Shown here piece after piece: positions 23,686 to 30,601 of a stretch of 30,601 bases of DNA. The position numbers and the translations under genes are program-made. Location: assembly GCA_030041195.1 (NCBI GenBank), contig JASHOI010000194.1, positions 1 to 30,601 on the forward strand, in the 5' to 3' direction. Under the pieces are notes generated by a model. That model had not been told where the DNA came from, made no database searches, and was given only the letters and a program-made list of their open reading frames with translations. This DNA comes from Streptosporangiaceae bacterium (GTDB taxonomy: Bacteria > Actinomycetota > Actinomycetes > Streptosporangiales > Streptosporangiaceae). Position 1 is the first letter of the stretch, and each line of letters opens with the position of its first letter.

Positions 23686-24174
23686 CCGGCGTCCTCCCTC
23701 CTCGGAACCGCGGCGGCGGCACTAGTGGATGCGCAAAATTTATTTTACCTAAAAATGCCCCGAAACTTTCAGCGCGTCTCACCTGGGGATCCGCTCAGAC
23801 GATCGCGCGCGGGGACCGGACAGGACCCACGCGGGATCTAGCTCGAGATCCCGCCCGTACTCCGCCAGGTCGAGCTCGCGAAGATCGAGGCTAACGACCC
23901 GTCGCGGCCGCCAGGATGAAGATCAAGGCAGCCGCGCCAACCCCGGAGCCACCGGCCATCACGGTGAGGTTACGAAGGTTGGAGGTTAACGCCGGGCTCA
24001 CAGCACAACTATGTGGCGCATGGGGCGCTTGTGAAGAATTGGCCTTGCTGTTGCAAGCCCGGCTGGAACACGCAACTGGCTCGGATAAAACGGCAGCGAG
24101 ACGATCTGGTATTAAGACGCTGTCCGCCTACCGCCGCTTTGCGGTAACCGACCCGCCGCCAGCGGCGTTAATGG
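23686..24174. other. Intergenic stretch between the XRE gene and the small peptide gene
   Basis: About 490 bases without a convincing gene. It contains the AT-rich XRE promoter area (23725-23760), the hairpin at 23831-23854, a TTGCTGTTGCAAG motif at 24046-24058 like those near 24391 and 28075, and a six-base-arm hairpin TACCGC/GCGGTA (24129-24134 and 24141-24146) that could end transcription of the small peptide gene. A 91-codon plus-strand frame at 23916 has no ribosome site and no recognised sequence. Confidence 0.5.
23831..23854. promoter_or_regulatory. Hairpin upstream of the XRE gene
   Basis: GCGGGATCT (23831-23839) and AGATCCCGC (23846-23854) pair perfectly over nine bases with a six-base loop. 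No T tract follows. It is about 150 bases before the XRE start; it may be a terminator from the right or an operator. Function not determined. Confidence 0.45.
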
Positions 24175-24330
24175 TCAGCCGTGGAACATAGTGTTCGGGA
24201 CGGATTCCTCAACGTGGGTGCTTGGCGCGTGCCGAGCTGCGGCTGCTATTTCTGAACTGGACGCTGCCGCAGCGGCCAGGCCCAACGCTAGAATGGCTGT
24301 AATGATGATGGTAGGTCGCCGGATGCGCAT
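24175..24330 (-). CDS. Small secreted peptide, 51 residues
   Basis: ATG 24330 on the minus strand follows GGAGGA with an ideal distance (GGAGGAGCC-ATG), the strongest ribosome site in this part of the window. The product begins MRIRRPT, then a hydrophobic run IIITAILALGLAAAAA (8-23), a possible cleavage region after AAAAASSS or AAAAR, and a short polar mature part ending ESVPNTMFHG, with no cysteines. This is a classic signal peptide and a very small exported peptide of about 20-28 residues. Stop TGA is at 24175-24177. It is divergent from a large LAL regulator and shares its 320-base control region. I do not recognise the family. A signalling or regulated exported peptide is inference; the coding call itself rests on start, ribosome site and signal-peptide form. 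Confidence 0.72.
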   Translation of the reverse strand: MRIRRPTIIITAILALGLAAAAASSSEIAAAARHAPSTHVEESVPNTMFHG

Positions 24331-24650
24331 GGCTCCTCCGTGCCAACTTCCCAGGTCAGGAGTCTGGCTCCCCAGCTCCAGCCGACCTGTTTGTTGCTGT
24401 TCCTACTTGCAAGTATGAGCACCTGAAGCCATTTTGAAAGCTTTTGCGCCCCACCAAAATTTGTCGGTCAACTAACGCCTTTTATACCGCTGGAAGCGTC
24501 GGCGAGTTGTGCTTTGCAAGGGTGCGTGCAACTTTCATTGCATGCTGCAAATTCGCGCTTGGTGCCGCGTGGTGAAGCATTTTTAGTCGTGAACTTACGT
24601 TCGAAAAATGCTACTTGATCCGTAAATGTTCTGAGAGTAGAGTTCCGTCC
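24331..24650. promoter_or_regulatory. Shared control region between small peptide and LAL regulator, TGCA-core repeat cluster
   Basis: The 320-base divergent region holds a perfect 12-bp palindrome TACTTGCAAGTA at 24404-24415 and a cluster of four TGCA-core sites: TTGCAA (24514-24519), GTGCAA (24526-24531), TTGCAT (24538-24543) and CTGCAA (24545-24550). The first three are 12 bases apart, about one helical turn. The region is AT-rich compared with its surroundings. Similar TTGCAA sequences lie upstream of the HATPase gene at 28085-28094. These are candidate binding sites for the LAL protein or another dimeric regulator. Confidence 0.5.
24615..24643 (+). promoter_or_regulatory. Promoter giving a leaderless mRNA for the LAL regulator
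   Basis: TTGATC (24615-24620), 17 bases, TAGAGT (24638-24643). Transcription would begin about seven bases later, at or next to the ATG at 24651. There is no ribosome site before this ATG, which supports a leaderless transcript. Confidence 0.6.
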
Positions 24651-27482
24651 ATGCGCGCCGTGAGCCTGGCGGGCGCGCTCGTCGGCCGCGACAGCGACCT
24701 GGCGGCGCTGGCCAGGCTGGTGAAAGAGGCGGCCGCCGGGCGGGGCGGTTCGGTGCTGGTCGAGGGTGAGCCGGGAATCGGCAAGTCCGCGCTGGTGCGG
24801 GTGGCTCTGGCCGAGGCGGCCGATGTCGGCTGCCAGGTGTTCTGGGGTGCCGGGGATGAGCTGAGCCAGGCCCTGCCGCTGTCGCCACTGATCGAGTGTT
24901 TAGGGGTACGTAGGCCCTCCGCCAATCCGCGGCGGGCCACCATCCTTGGACTGCTGCGGGGCGAGGTCGCGGCCGCTCGCGGCATCGATGTGTCGGCGGC
25001 GCTCGCGGAGCAGCTGCTCGCGCTGGTGGCCGAGCAGTGCGCTGAGCGGCCGACGATTCTGGTCATCGACGATCTGCAGTGGGCCGACCAGGCCAGCATT
25101 ACGTTGTGGGGAAGGCTGGCGAGGTCGGCGCGGCAGATGCCGCTGTTGCTGGTGGGGATGATGCGGCCGGTGCCGCAGCGCGAGGACGTGCTAGCGCTGC
25201 GGCGGGTGGTCGGCGACGCCGCGCGGCTGCAGCTCACCGCGCTGCCCGCGACGGCGGTGGCCGAGCTTGTCGCCAGCTTGGCGGGCGGTGTGCCGGACAA
25301 GAGGCTGCTGCGGCTGGCTGACGGTGCGGCGGGCAACCCGCTCTACATCACCGAGCTGGTCGCGGCGCTCAGGCGCAGCTCCAGCGTGACCGTCACCTGG
25401 GCCGGGGACGCCGAGCTGACGAGCGGCTCCGCCCCCAGTTCTCTGTCGGCGGCTATAGCAGACCGCCTGGGCTTTGTTCCCGGGCCGGTGCGCGGGGTGC
25501 TGCGGGCCGCGGCGCTGCTCGGCGTGGATTTTGTCGTGCCCGATCTGGCGATCGTTCTGAATCGCGGCGTGGCCGACCTGGTCTCCGCCCTCGAGGAGGC
25601 GTGCGCCGCGGGCGTGCTGACCGAATCCAGCGGAGGCATGGCGTTCCGGCATCCGCTCATCCGCGCGGCGCTGTACGACGAGATGCCAGCGCCGGTGCGT
25701 GCCGCGTGGCACCGTGACGCGGGGCGCGCTCTTGCCGAGGCCGGTGCGCCGGCGGACCGGGTGGCGCGGCAGTTGCTGCGCGCGGTTGGCGGGACAGGCG
25801 GCACGGCTGGGTTGATGGATGAGTGGGCGCTGAGCTGGCTGGCTCGCACCGCAGACCTGCTGGTCAGCCAGGCGCCCCAGGTGGCGGCTGAGCTGCTCCG
25901 CGAAGCGGTCGCCAGCTCCGCTGCTGGCTCGGCTCACTACGACCGTCTGGTGAGCCGGCTCGCAGACGCCCTCTACCGGGCCGGCGACACGGCCGGAGCT
26001 GAGCAGGTGGCCAACCAGGCGCTGGCGCATGTCGCCGAGCCTGATGTGCTCGTTGACCTGCACTGGACCCTCGCGCAGTGCCGCATCCTCCTCGGCCAGC
26101 CCGCCGAGTCGCTGGCCACGTTGAACCGCGCCCTGGACTCGCCCGAGATCTCGCCCCGCCACCGCGCGCGGCTGCTTGTGCTCGCCGCGCGCACGCACAG
26201 CAGTCATGGCGACCTGGAGAAGGCCGGCCAGGTCGCCACGACCGCGCGCCAGGCGGCAACGGAGGCAGGCGACAACTGGGCGATCGCCTGGGCGTTGCAC
26301 GTGCTGACGATCGTGACCACCATGCAGGGACGGCCGGCCGACGCACTGCCGCTGTTCGACCGCGCGCTGGCCGTGACCGAGGCCGATCCGGCCCTGACCG
26401 ACCTGCGGCTGCTGCTGCAGATCAACAAGACCGTGAGCCTGGCCGCGCTGGACCGGTATGAGGAAGCGTTTGCCGCAGGCCGGCAAGGCCAGCGCCTGGC
26501 GCGCCGGCTGGGTGCGGTCGTCCGGGTGGCGCAGGCGCAGACCGCGCTGCACCAACTGTCCTTCGACACCGGGCGGTGGGACGACGTTACGGCTGAGGTG
26601 GAGACCCTGGCCTGGCCGGAACACGCCGCTGCCTGCAGCGGTCTCGGCATCGCCGCCGTTATCTGCTTCCATCGCGGCGATCTCGCCGCCGCGCGCCGTC
26701 ACCTAGCTGCCGCCGCACCGCGTGCCGAGCGGCTCGGAAACCGGGTGATTGGGCCGCTGGCACTGGCCCAGAGCCTGGACCTGGAGCAGGTCGGCCTGCT
26801 GAGTGAGGCGCTTGCGGTTCTGACCGCCACGTTCGCCGAGAACACGGAGGAGCTGGAGGAAATCGAGGACCTGCTCGCGGACGGGGTGCGCCTGGCCATG
26901 AACATCGGCGACGCCGGCACGGCGCAGGCTCTCACAGGCCACGCCGCGGCCTTGGCCAGCAATTCGGAGATCCCGCACCGGCAGGCGAACGCCCTGTACT
27001 GCCGCGGCCTGGCGGATCACGATGCCACCGCGCTGCTGACCGCTGCGGAACGCTACGACCAGGCCAGCCGGCCGCTGCTGAGGGCGCAGGCGCTGGAGGC
27101 AGCCGCCGGGGAGTTCGTCCGCTCCGGCGACCGCGGGCAGGCACGCGCGGCGTTCACCCGTTCGGTGGAGATCTATGGCTCGCTAGGTGCCGCCGCGGAC
27201 ATCGCCCGGCTGCAGGCAAGCTTCCGCGCGCATGGCATCCGCCGCGGCCCGCACGCGAAACACCGGCAGGCGCGGAGCGGGTGGGACAGCCTCACGCCCA
27301 CCGAAACCAAGATCGCCGCGCTCGTGGAGGCTGGGTTGTCCAACCCCGAGATCGCCGCCAAGCTGTTGCTGTCTCGGCGGACGGTGGCGACCCACGTCTC
27401 CCACATCCTGAAGAAACTCGACGTTCATTCGCGCACAGACATCGCCCGCGAGGCAGCCTTGCGCACCATTGCACCGAGGTGA
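24651..27482 (+). CDS. Large LuxR-type ATP-binding regulator (LAL family)
   Basis: A 943-residue regulator. The N-terminal AAA/NB-ARC-like module (about 1-300) has GALVGRDSDL at its start, Walker A EGEPGIGKSA (39-47 region) and Walker B TILVIDDLQWAD; a long middle region of helical repeats (about 330-860, TPR-like, with units such as GDLEKAGQVATTARQAATEA) would bind a signal or partner; the C-terminal LuxR HTH (about 880-940) reads LTPTETKIAALVEAGLSNPEIAAKL then SRRTVATHVSHILKKLDVHSR. This is the MalT-like LAL family, which often controls transport or secondary metabolite genes. The frame is open 12 codons upstream to a TTG, but ATG 24651 is preferred since it fits the promoter as a leaderless start. 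The gene is divergent from the small peptide gene and convergent with the HATPase gene. Confidence 0.92.
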   Translation: MRAVSLAGALVGRDSDLAALARLVKEAAAGRGGSVLVEGEPGIGKSALVRVALAEAADVGCQVFWGAGDELSQALPLSPLIECLGVRRPSANPRRATILGLLRGEVAAARGIDVSAALAEQLLALVAEQCAERPTILVIDDLQWADQASITLWGRLARSARQMPLLLVGMMRPVPQREDVLALRRVVGDAARLQLTALPATAVAELVASLAGGVPDKRLLRLADGAAGNPLYITELVAALRRSSSVTVTWAGDAELTSGSAPSSLSAAIADRLGFVPGPVRGVLRAAALLGVDFVVPDLAIVLNRGVADLVSALEEACAAGVLTESSGGMAFRHPLIRAALYDEMPAPVRAAWHRDAGRALAEAGAPADRVARQLLRAVGGTGGTAGLMDEWALSWLARTADLLVSQAPQVAAELLREAVASSAAGSAHYDRLVSRLADALYRAGDTAGAEQVANQALAHVAEPDVLVDLHWTLAQCRILLGQPAESLATLNRALDSPEISPRHRARLLVLAARTHSSHGDLEKAGQVATTARQAATEAGDNWAIAWALHVLTIVTTMQGRPADALPLFDRALAVTEADPALTDLRLLLQINKTVSLAALDRYEEAFAAGRQGQRLARRLGAVVRVAQAQTALHQLSFDTGRWDDVTAEVETLAWPEHAAACSGLGIAAVICFHRGDLAAARRHLAAAAPRAERLGNRVIGPLALAQSLDLEQVGLLSEALAVLTATFAENTEELEEIEDLLADGVRLAMNIGDAGTAQALTGHAAALASNSEIPHRQANALYCRGLADHDATALLTAAERYDQASRPLLRAQALEAAAGEFVRSGDRGQARAAFTRSVEIYGSLGAAADIARLQASFRAHGIRRGPHAKHRQARSGWDSLTPTETKIAALVEAGLSNPEIAAKLLLSRRTVATHVSHILKKLDVHSRTDIAREAALRTIAPR

Positions 27483-27513
27483 TCGCGGCGCGGTAATGGG
27501 CTGGCGCGCAGGA

Positions 27514-27556
27514 GGGCCCGGTGAATCGCAGGGGGGGTCGACGATTCACCGGGCCC
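27514..27556. terminator. Bidirectional terminator, 15-bp perfect arms
   Basis: GGGCCCGGTGAATCG (27514-27528) and CGATTCACCGGGCCC (27542-27556) are perfect reverse complements around a 13-base loop. It lies between the LAL stop and the convergent HATPase stop; the right arm contains the last codons and the stop (27546-27548) of the HATPase gene. Confidence 0.85.
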
Positions 27557-28010
27557 AGGCGCGATGGACTCGTTGGCCGTTGCCGTTGGCCTGGTCAAGG
27601 TCGTCGGCGAACGCGAGCGTGAAGTACACGGCCTTGCCGGCGGAGTTCCGGTGGAAGCCCCAGTCGGTCGACAGCCTGGAGACCAGCAGCAAGCCGCGCC
27701 CGGCTTCCGCGTCGACCGGCGCGTTCACCGGAATCGGCGCGGAGCGCGACGAGTCCTGGACGTCCACCCGCAACTGGCCGCATACGCAGGTAATGGTGAG
27801 CGTTATGGTCCGCCCCGTCTCGTGCATCAGCGCATTGGTCACCAGCTCGCTGGTGAGCAGCACCGCGGTGTCCACGTCGACCGGCACGTCCCAGGCGCGG
27901 ATCGCCGCCCGGACGTGACCGCGGGCATCGGCGGCCGCGGCCGGCCCTGCGGCCAGCGAGATCCTGCGCGGGCGTTGCACGGTCGGGCGCAGCGGCGCCA
28001 TCGTGTTCAT
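27546..28010 (-). CDS. Anti-sigma-like ATP-binding protein (HATPase_c_2, RsbW/SpoIIAB group)
   Basis: A 154-residue single-domain HATPase. The N box is LLTSELVTNALMHE (central), then a DVQDSS block where the G1 motif has Asp and Ser instead of Gly, and G2 GRGLLLVSRLSTDWG. This is the large actinobacterial group of stand-alone ATP-binding proteins related to anti-sigma kinases; most bind or phosphorylate partners of sigma-factor switches. ATG 28010 is preceded by AGGAAG; longer upstream starts lack this. The first 30 residues are basic (LRPTVQRPRRISL). Targets not known. It lies 134 bases after the DUF3500 gene on the same strand, with a palindrome between, so a separate promoter is likely. 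Confidence 0.85.
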   Translation of the reverse strand: MNTMAPLRPTVQRPRRISLAAGPAAAADARGHVRAAIRAWDVPVDVDTAVLLTSELVTNALMHETGRTITLTITCVCGQLRVDVQDSSRSAPIPVNAPVDAEAGRGLLLVSRLSTDWGFHRNSAGKAVYFTLAFADDLDQANGNGQRVHRAWAR

Positions 28011-28101
28011 CAGTCTTCCTTGGCCGGCGTTTTGAAGCTGCTCGGGGAACGCAGGAGTGCCGGTTTCAGGAAAATTGTTGCTGCAAGTTGCAAAGCGAGA
28101 C

Positions 28102-28119
28102 ATCGGTCAGCTGACCGAT
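28102..28119. promoter_or_regulatory. 18-bp perfect palindrome between DUF3500 and HATPase genes
   Basis: ATCGGTCAGCTGACCGAT is completely self-complementary. It is 25 bases after the DUF3500 stop and about 90 before the HATPase start (both minus strand). As RNA it could fold as a seven-pair stem with an AGCT loop, so a terminator is possible; the perfect symmetry without spacer also fits a dimeric repressor site. Just to its left at 28081-28094 are tandem TGCAAG-TTGCAA motifs like those in the LAL/peptide region. Confidence 0.5.
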
Positions 28120-28144
28120 CTTTGAACGTGCTGCGGTTGGCTGG

Positions 28145-29332
28145 TCAGCCCTGGTGGTGCGCGGCCAGGTGCGCCCCGAGGACGTCGTAGCCGAAGTCGG
28201 CCTGCGGATCGCGCCACACCGAATGGGCGTGGTTCGCCTGGCGCTGCGTGTTGTCGTACTCGATGAGCAGCCGCGGGCCCTGCAGCCGGTAGTAGAGCGG
28301 CCGGCCCGGGTCGGTGGGCCCGGCCCAGGCCAGGTGGACCTCGTCGAGGACCGCATCGTCGGCGTAGTCCGCGTGCGGCGACAGGCCGTCGGGGACCCGG
28401 CTCAGGTAGCTGCCCAGCAGCGCGCGCAGCAGCTCACGCTGCCCGGCGTCGAGCTCACGCGCGGGCAGGCCCTTGGGCAGGGTGGTCAGCGCGAGCCTGG
28501 CGTAGTCGCTGGCGCCGTAGCCGTTGGCCTGCTCGGCGGCGGCGTCCGCCTGTGCTATCCGCTCGGCGAGCGCGGGCTCGGCGAACGGCCGGCGCCACAC
28601 CTCGCGCAGGTACATCATCTGGTCGCCGTCGGCTAGACGGGACCGGTTGCCGCCGACGATGTCCGCCGGGGCCCGGTCCAGCAGGGTCGCGCGGTCGGCC
28701 CGCGCGGGATCGAGCGACCGGACAAGCTCCCGGGCCAGATCCTCGGCCCCGGCCAGCGGGCGCAACGGCGCCGGGCCCAGCAGCGGCGAGACCGCCGGGT
28801 CCGCGCCGAGGAAGCACGGCGTTGTCGAGCGGACCACGCCGTCGACTATGAGGTTGTTCAGCGAGACGTGGTGGCCGCCGAAACGCCACCCCCACGCACC
28901 CGAGCTGCCGGGCTCGCCGAACACCCGCAGGTAGTACATGCCAGGATCGCGGCCGCGTTCCCGGCCCCAGTGGACGGACCAGCCCTCGACCATGTCGAGG
29001 ACGTTGTCCAGGCCGATGATCGTCGCGACCGTGACGTACCCGGCGGTGGACAGGCCCGATGCCACGAGCCGATGGGCCAGCTGCTGCTGCGCCGGACGCT
29101 GCTCGCCGAGGGTCAGGCCGCCGTGATCGGTGGGGGTGTAGAACCAGCGCCTGCGCTCCGCGTCCTGGCCGGCGTGGGGGCTGGGCGCGCTTCCGCTGGC
29201 GACCGCGCGCTGCCCGGGCTCAAGCGCCTCGAGCCAGGCGGCCGCCGCGCTGGTCATCCGGGCGGCTGCCTCCCTGGCGGCCGCTTCCCTGGCCGTGGCG
29301 TCCCGGCCGGCTGCCACTCCTGTCGTGTTCAC
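28145..29332 (-). CDS. DUF3500 domain protein
   Basis: A 395-residue cytoplasmic protein; the DUF3500 domain covers about 25-390. Recognisable stretches are WFYTPTDHGGLTLGEQ, the paired GSSGAWGWRFGGHHVSLN (with HH as likely metal or active-site residues), TTPCFLGADPA and GPRLLIEYDNTQRQANHAHSVWRDP near the C-terminus. The N-terminus is a 25-residue Ala/Arg repeat (REAAAREAAAR). GTG 29332 has AGGAGG before it. The function of DUF3500 proteins is not firmly established; the histidine-rich conserved core suggests a metal-dependent enzyme. It lies 105 bases after a LacI regulator on the same strand, so it is probably controlled by it. Confidence 0.87.
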   Translation of the reverse strand: MNTTGVAAGRDATAREAAAREAAARMTSAAAAWLEALEPGQRAVASGSAPSPHAGQDAERRRWFYTPTDHGGLTLGEQRPAQQQLAHRLVASGLSTAGYVTVATIIGLDNVLDMVEGWSVHWGRERGRDPGMYYLRVFGEPGSSGAWGWRFGGHHVSLNNLIVDGVVRSTTPCFLGADPAVSPLLGPAPLRPLAGAEDLARELVRSLDPARADRATLLDRAPADIVGGNRSRLADGDQMMYLREVWRRPFAEPALAERIAQADAAAEQANGYGASDYARLALTTLPKGLPARELDAGQRELLRALLGSYLSRVPDGLSPHADYADDAVLDEVHLAWAGPTDPGRPLYYRLQGPRLLIEYDNTQRQANHAHSVWRDPQADFGYDVLGAHLAAHHQG

Positions 29333-29437
29333 GCGGCCTCCTCTCGAGGTTCCGGCCGTCGCCGGCCGTCCTGCGTGTCCTCTTCCAGTGTCTCCGGCGT
29401 GCCGCCGCCTCGCCAGCCGCGGCGGCCTCCGCCGCCG

Positions 29438-30526
29438 TCACCGGATCCTGGCGGGCGGCGGTGCCGTGCTGTCCCTGACCACGAGGGAGGTCGCCAGTTC
29501 CACGTGGTGCGCCTGTGCTGCCGCGCCGGACCGGCCCGCACGCAGCATCCGGAACGCGGTAGCGGCCATCGCGGCCAGCGGCTGCCGGACCGTGGTCAGC
29601 GGCGGCGCCGCCCAGGCGGCGACCGGCACGTCGTCGAATCCGACGACGCTGAGATCGTCGGGCGCCCGCAGCCCCAGATCCCTGAGCGCTTGCAGAACGC
29701 CGAACGCCTGCCCGTCGTTGGCCGCCACGATCGCGGTCGGCCGCTCGGCCAGGCTCAGCAGGCGGGTGGCCTGCCGCCTGCCGCCGTCCACCGAGAACGT
29801 CTCGTGGCCAACCAGCGTCTCGTCCACGGGCAGCCCGGCTTCCAGCATGGCCGCGCGGTAGCCGTCCACCCGCGCCTGGCTGGACCACAGCCGGGGCAGG
29901 CCCCCGATGACCGCGATGCGGCGGTGGCCGAGCTCGATGAGGTGGCGGGTGGCGGTGAGGCCGCCCTGCCAGTTGGTCGTGCCGACCGACCTGATGTCCG
30001 GGCCCGGCTCCGCCGCCGGGTCGATGACCACGACCGGGATCCCGGCGGCGGCGAGCTGCTGCAATTCCGTGCCGTGCGGCAAGTGCACCACGCTCAGCGC
30101 GCCGAGCGTGCCCCGGACGGTGGCCAGCTCCAGCCAGCGGTCAAACTCCTCAGCCGAGTCCACCGGGGTGACCACGACGCTGTCCCCGACTTCGGCGGCA
30201 GCCTCGACGGTGCCGTGGATCAGCTGCTCGGACCACGGGTCGTGGTTCGCCATCCGGGGCACTCCCTTGCCGAGGCCGAGGAGCAGGTCGACCACGCCGA
30301 AGCCGAGCCTGGCTCCGGGCTGGTACCCGTTCTGCCGCAGCAGCAGGCCGATGCGCTCGCGGGTGGCCGGCGCGACGTCTGTCCGCCCGTTGAGCACCTT
30401 GGACACGGTCGACACCGAAACGCCGGCCTGTGCGGCGATGCTGGTCAGCGAGCTGGCGCGGGCGGCCACCGGACCGCCAGCGGCCGACAGGCGCGCCGCG
30501 CCGGGCTGGGTGGGCTTCCTGGGCAC
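29438..30526 (-). CDS. LacI-family transcriptional regulator
   Basis: From GTG 30526 the product is 362 residues. The N-terminal LacI HTH reads SLTSIAAQAGVSVSTVSKVLNGRTDVAPATRERIGLLL, split over about residues 26-63, with the YQPG hinge, followed by the periplasmic-binding-protein-like ligand domain with RHLIELGHRRIAVIGG and DLSVVGFDDVPVAAWAAPPLTTVRQPL. GTG 30526 has GGGAGG just before it; an upstream GTG at 30556 would add ten residues. Regulators of this kind usually sense a sugar or nucleoside and repress nearby catabolic genes; here the DUF3500 gene is the only close target. The promoter lies at the right edge of the window. Confidence 0.92.
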   Translation of the reverse strand: MPRKPTQPGAARLSAAGGPVAARASSLTSIAAQAGVSVSTVSKVLNGRTDVAPATRERIGLLLRQNGYQPGARLGFGVVDLLLGLGKGVPRMANHDPWSEQLIHGTVEAAAEVGDSVVVTPVDSAEEFDRWLELATVRGTLGALSVVHLPHGTELQQLAAAGIPVVVIDPAAEPGPDIRSVGTTNWQGGLTATRHLIELGHRRIAVIGGLPRLWSSQARVDGYRAAMLEAGLPVDETLVGHETFSVDGGRRQATRLLSLAERPTAIVAANDGQAFGVLQALRDLGLRAPDDLSVVGFDDVPVAAWAAPPLTTVRQPLAAMAATAFRMLRAGRSGAAAQAHHVELATSLVVRDSTAPPPARIR

Positions 30527-30601
30527 CCCGGCCTCCCTGGCACTCCCGGCGCGCACCTTCTTTTCGAAAACATAGCAGCCGGAAAATGCGTTGACGTCGG
30601 G

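Noticed and set aside
23891..24001. A 36-codon minus-strand frame ending in a hydrophobic helix (GVGAAALIFILAAATGR)
   Set aside because: No ribosome site before its GTG or inner ATG, and it lies in a stretch with no other gene signals; probably chance.
23916..24191. 91-codon plus-strand open frame
   Set aside because: No recognisable sequence, poor ribosome site, and its end overlaps the better-supported small peptide gene on the other strand.
25191..26702. 503-codon minus-strand frame opposite the LAL regulator
   Set aside because: Antisense shadow with no recognisable domain.
1..30601. CRISPR arrays, rRNA or replication origin
   Set aside because: No regularly spaced direct repeats, rRNA-like stretches or DnaA-box clusters were seen.

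Overview
The window is GC-rich throughout, and its gene families (a DUF397 protein with a DUF5753-type XRE regulator, an NB-ARC/STAND relic, an anti-sigma-like HATPase, a large LAL regulator, ECF sigma with SnoaL tail, Tat-exported phosphoesterase) point to a filamentous actinomycete. I cannot place it to genus. Most genes are chromosomal in character. Two places look accessory: the left edge (tail of an ISL3-type insertion sequence beside a large hairpin) and about 20.7-24.6 kb, where base composition drops, gene density falls and a broken NTPase gene lies.

Layout. 1-396: ISL3 transposase tail and hairpin. 397-5051: a membrane SGNH hydrolase (-), then two translationally coupled polytopic GT-C-like membrane proteins (+). 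5238-7931: a Tat-signal phospholipase C/phosphoesterase and a secreted YVTN beta-propeller, closed by a strong terminator. 8114-9444: secreted trypsin-like protease and a small coiled-coil protein. 9491-11209: an ABC-F ATPase behind a leader with a hairpin that reaches into its ribosome binding site. 11247-13430 (-): small unknown protein, TIGR02960-like ECF sigma factor, alpha/beta hydrolase. 13471-17328 (-): a tightly packed set of NarL-type histidine kinase, response regulator, 2OG-Fe(II) dioxygenase and an AraD1-like FAH-fold enzyme, divergent from a MacB-type ABC exporter (17499-20653, +) across an intergenic region with a 14-bp perfect palindrome.

20771-23685 (-): a DUF397 protein and its usual partner, an XRE/DUF5753 regulator, are pulled apart by about 1.8 kb holding a two-TM protein and a frameshifted, internally deleted NB-ARC NTPase relic. 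24175-24330 (-): a previously hidden 51-codon gene for a secreted small peptide with a very strong ribosome binding site, divergent from a 943-aa LAL regulator (24651-27482) that seems to be expressed from a leaderless mRNA; the shared intergenic region carries a cluster of TGCA-core repeats. 27546-30526 (-): an anti-sigma-like ATP-binding protein, a DUF3500 protein and a LacI regulator.

The most interesting candidates for something undescribed are (1) the small secreted peptide paired with the LAL regulator and the TTGCAA-rich intergenic motifs, which recur upstream of the nearby HATPase gene, (2) the ABC-F leader, which has the form of an attenuator, and (3) the disrupted DUF397/XRE locus with its orphan two-TM protein and NTPase relic. 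All functional links are inference from sequence and position.
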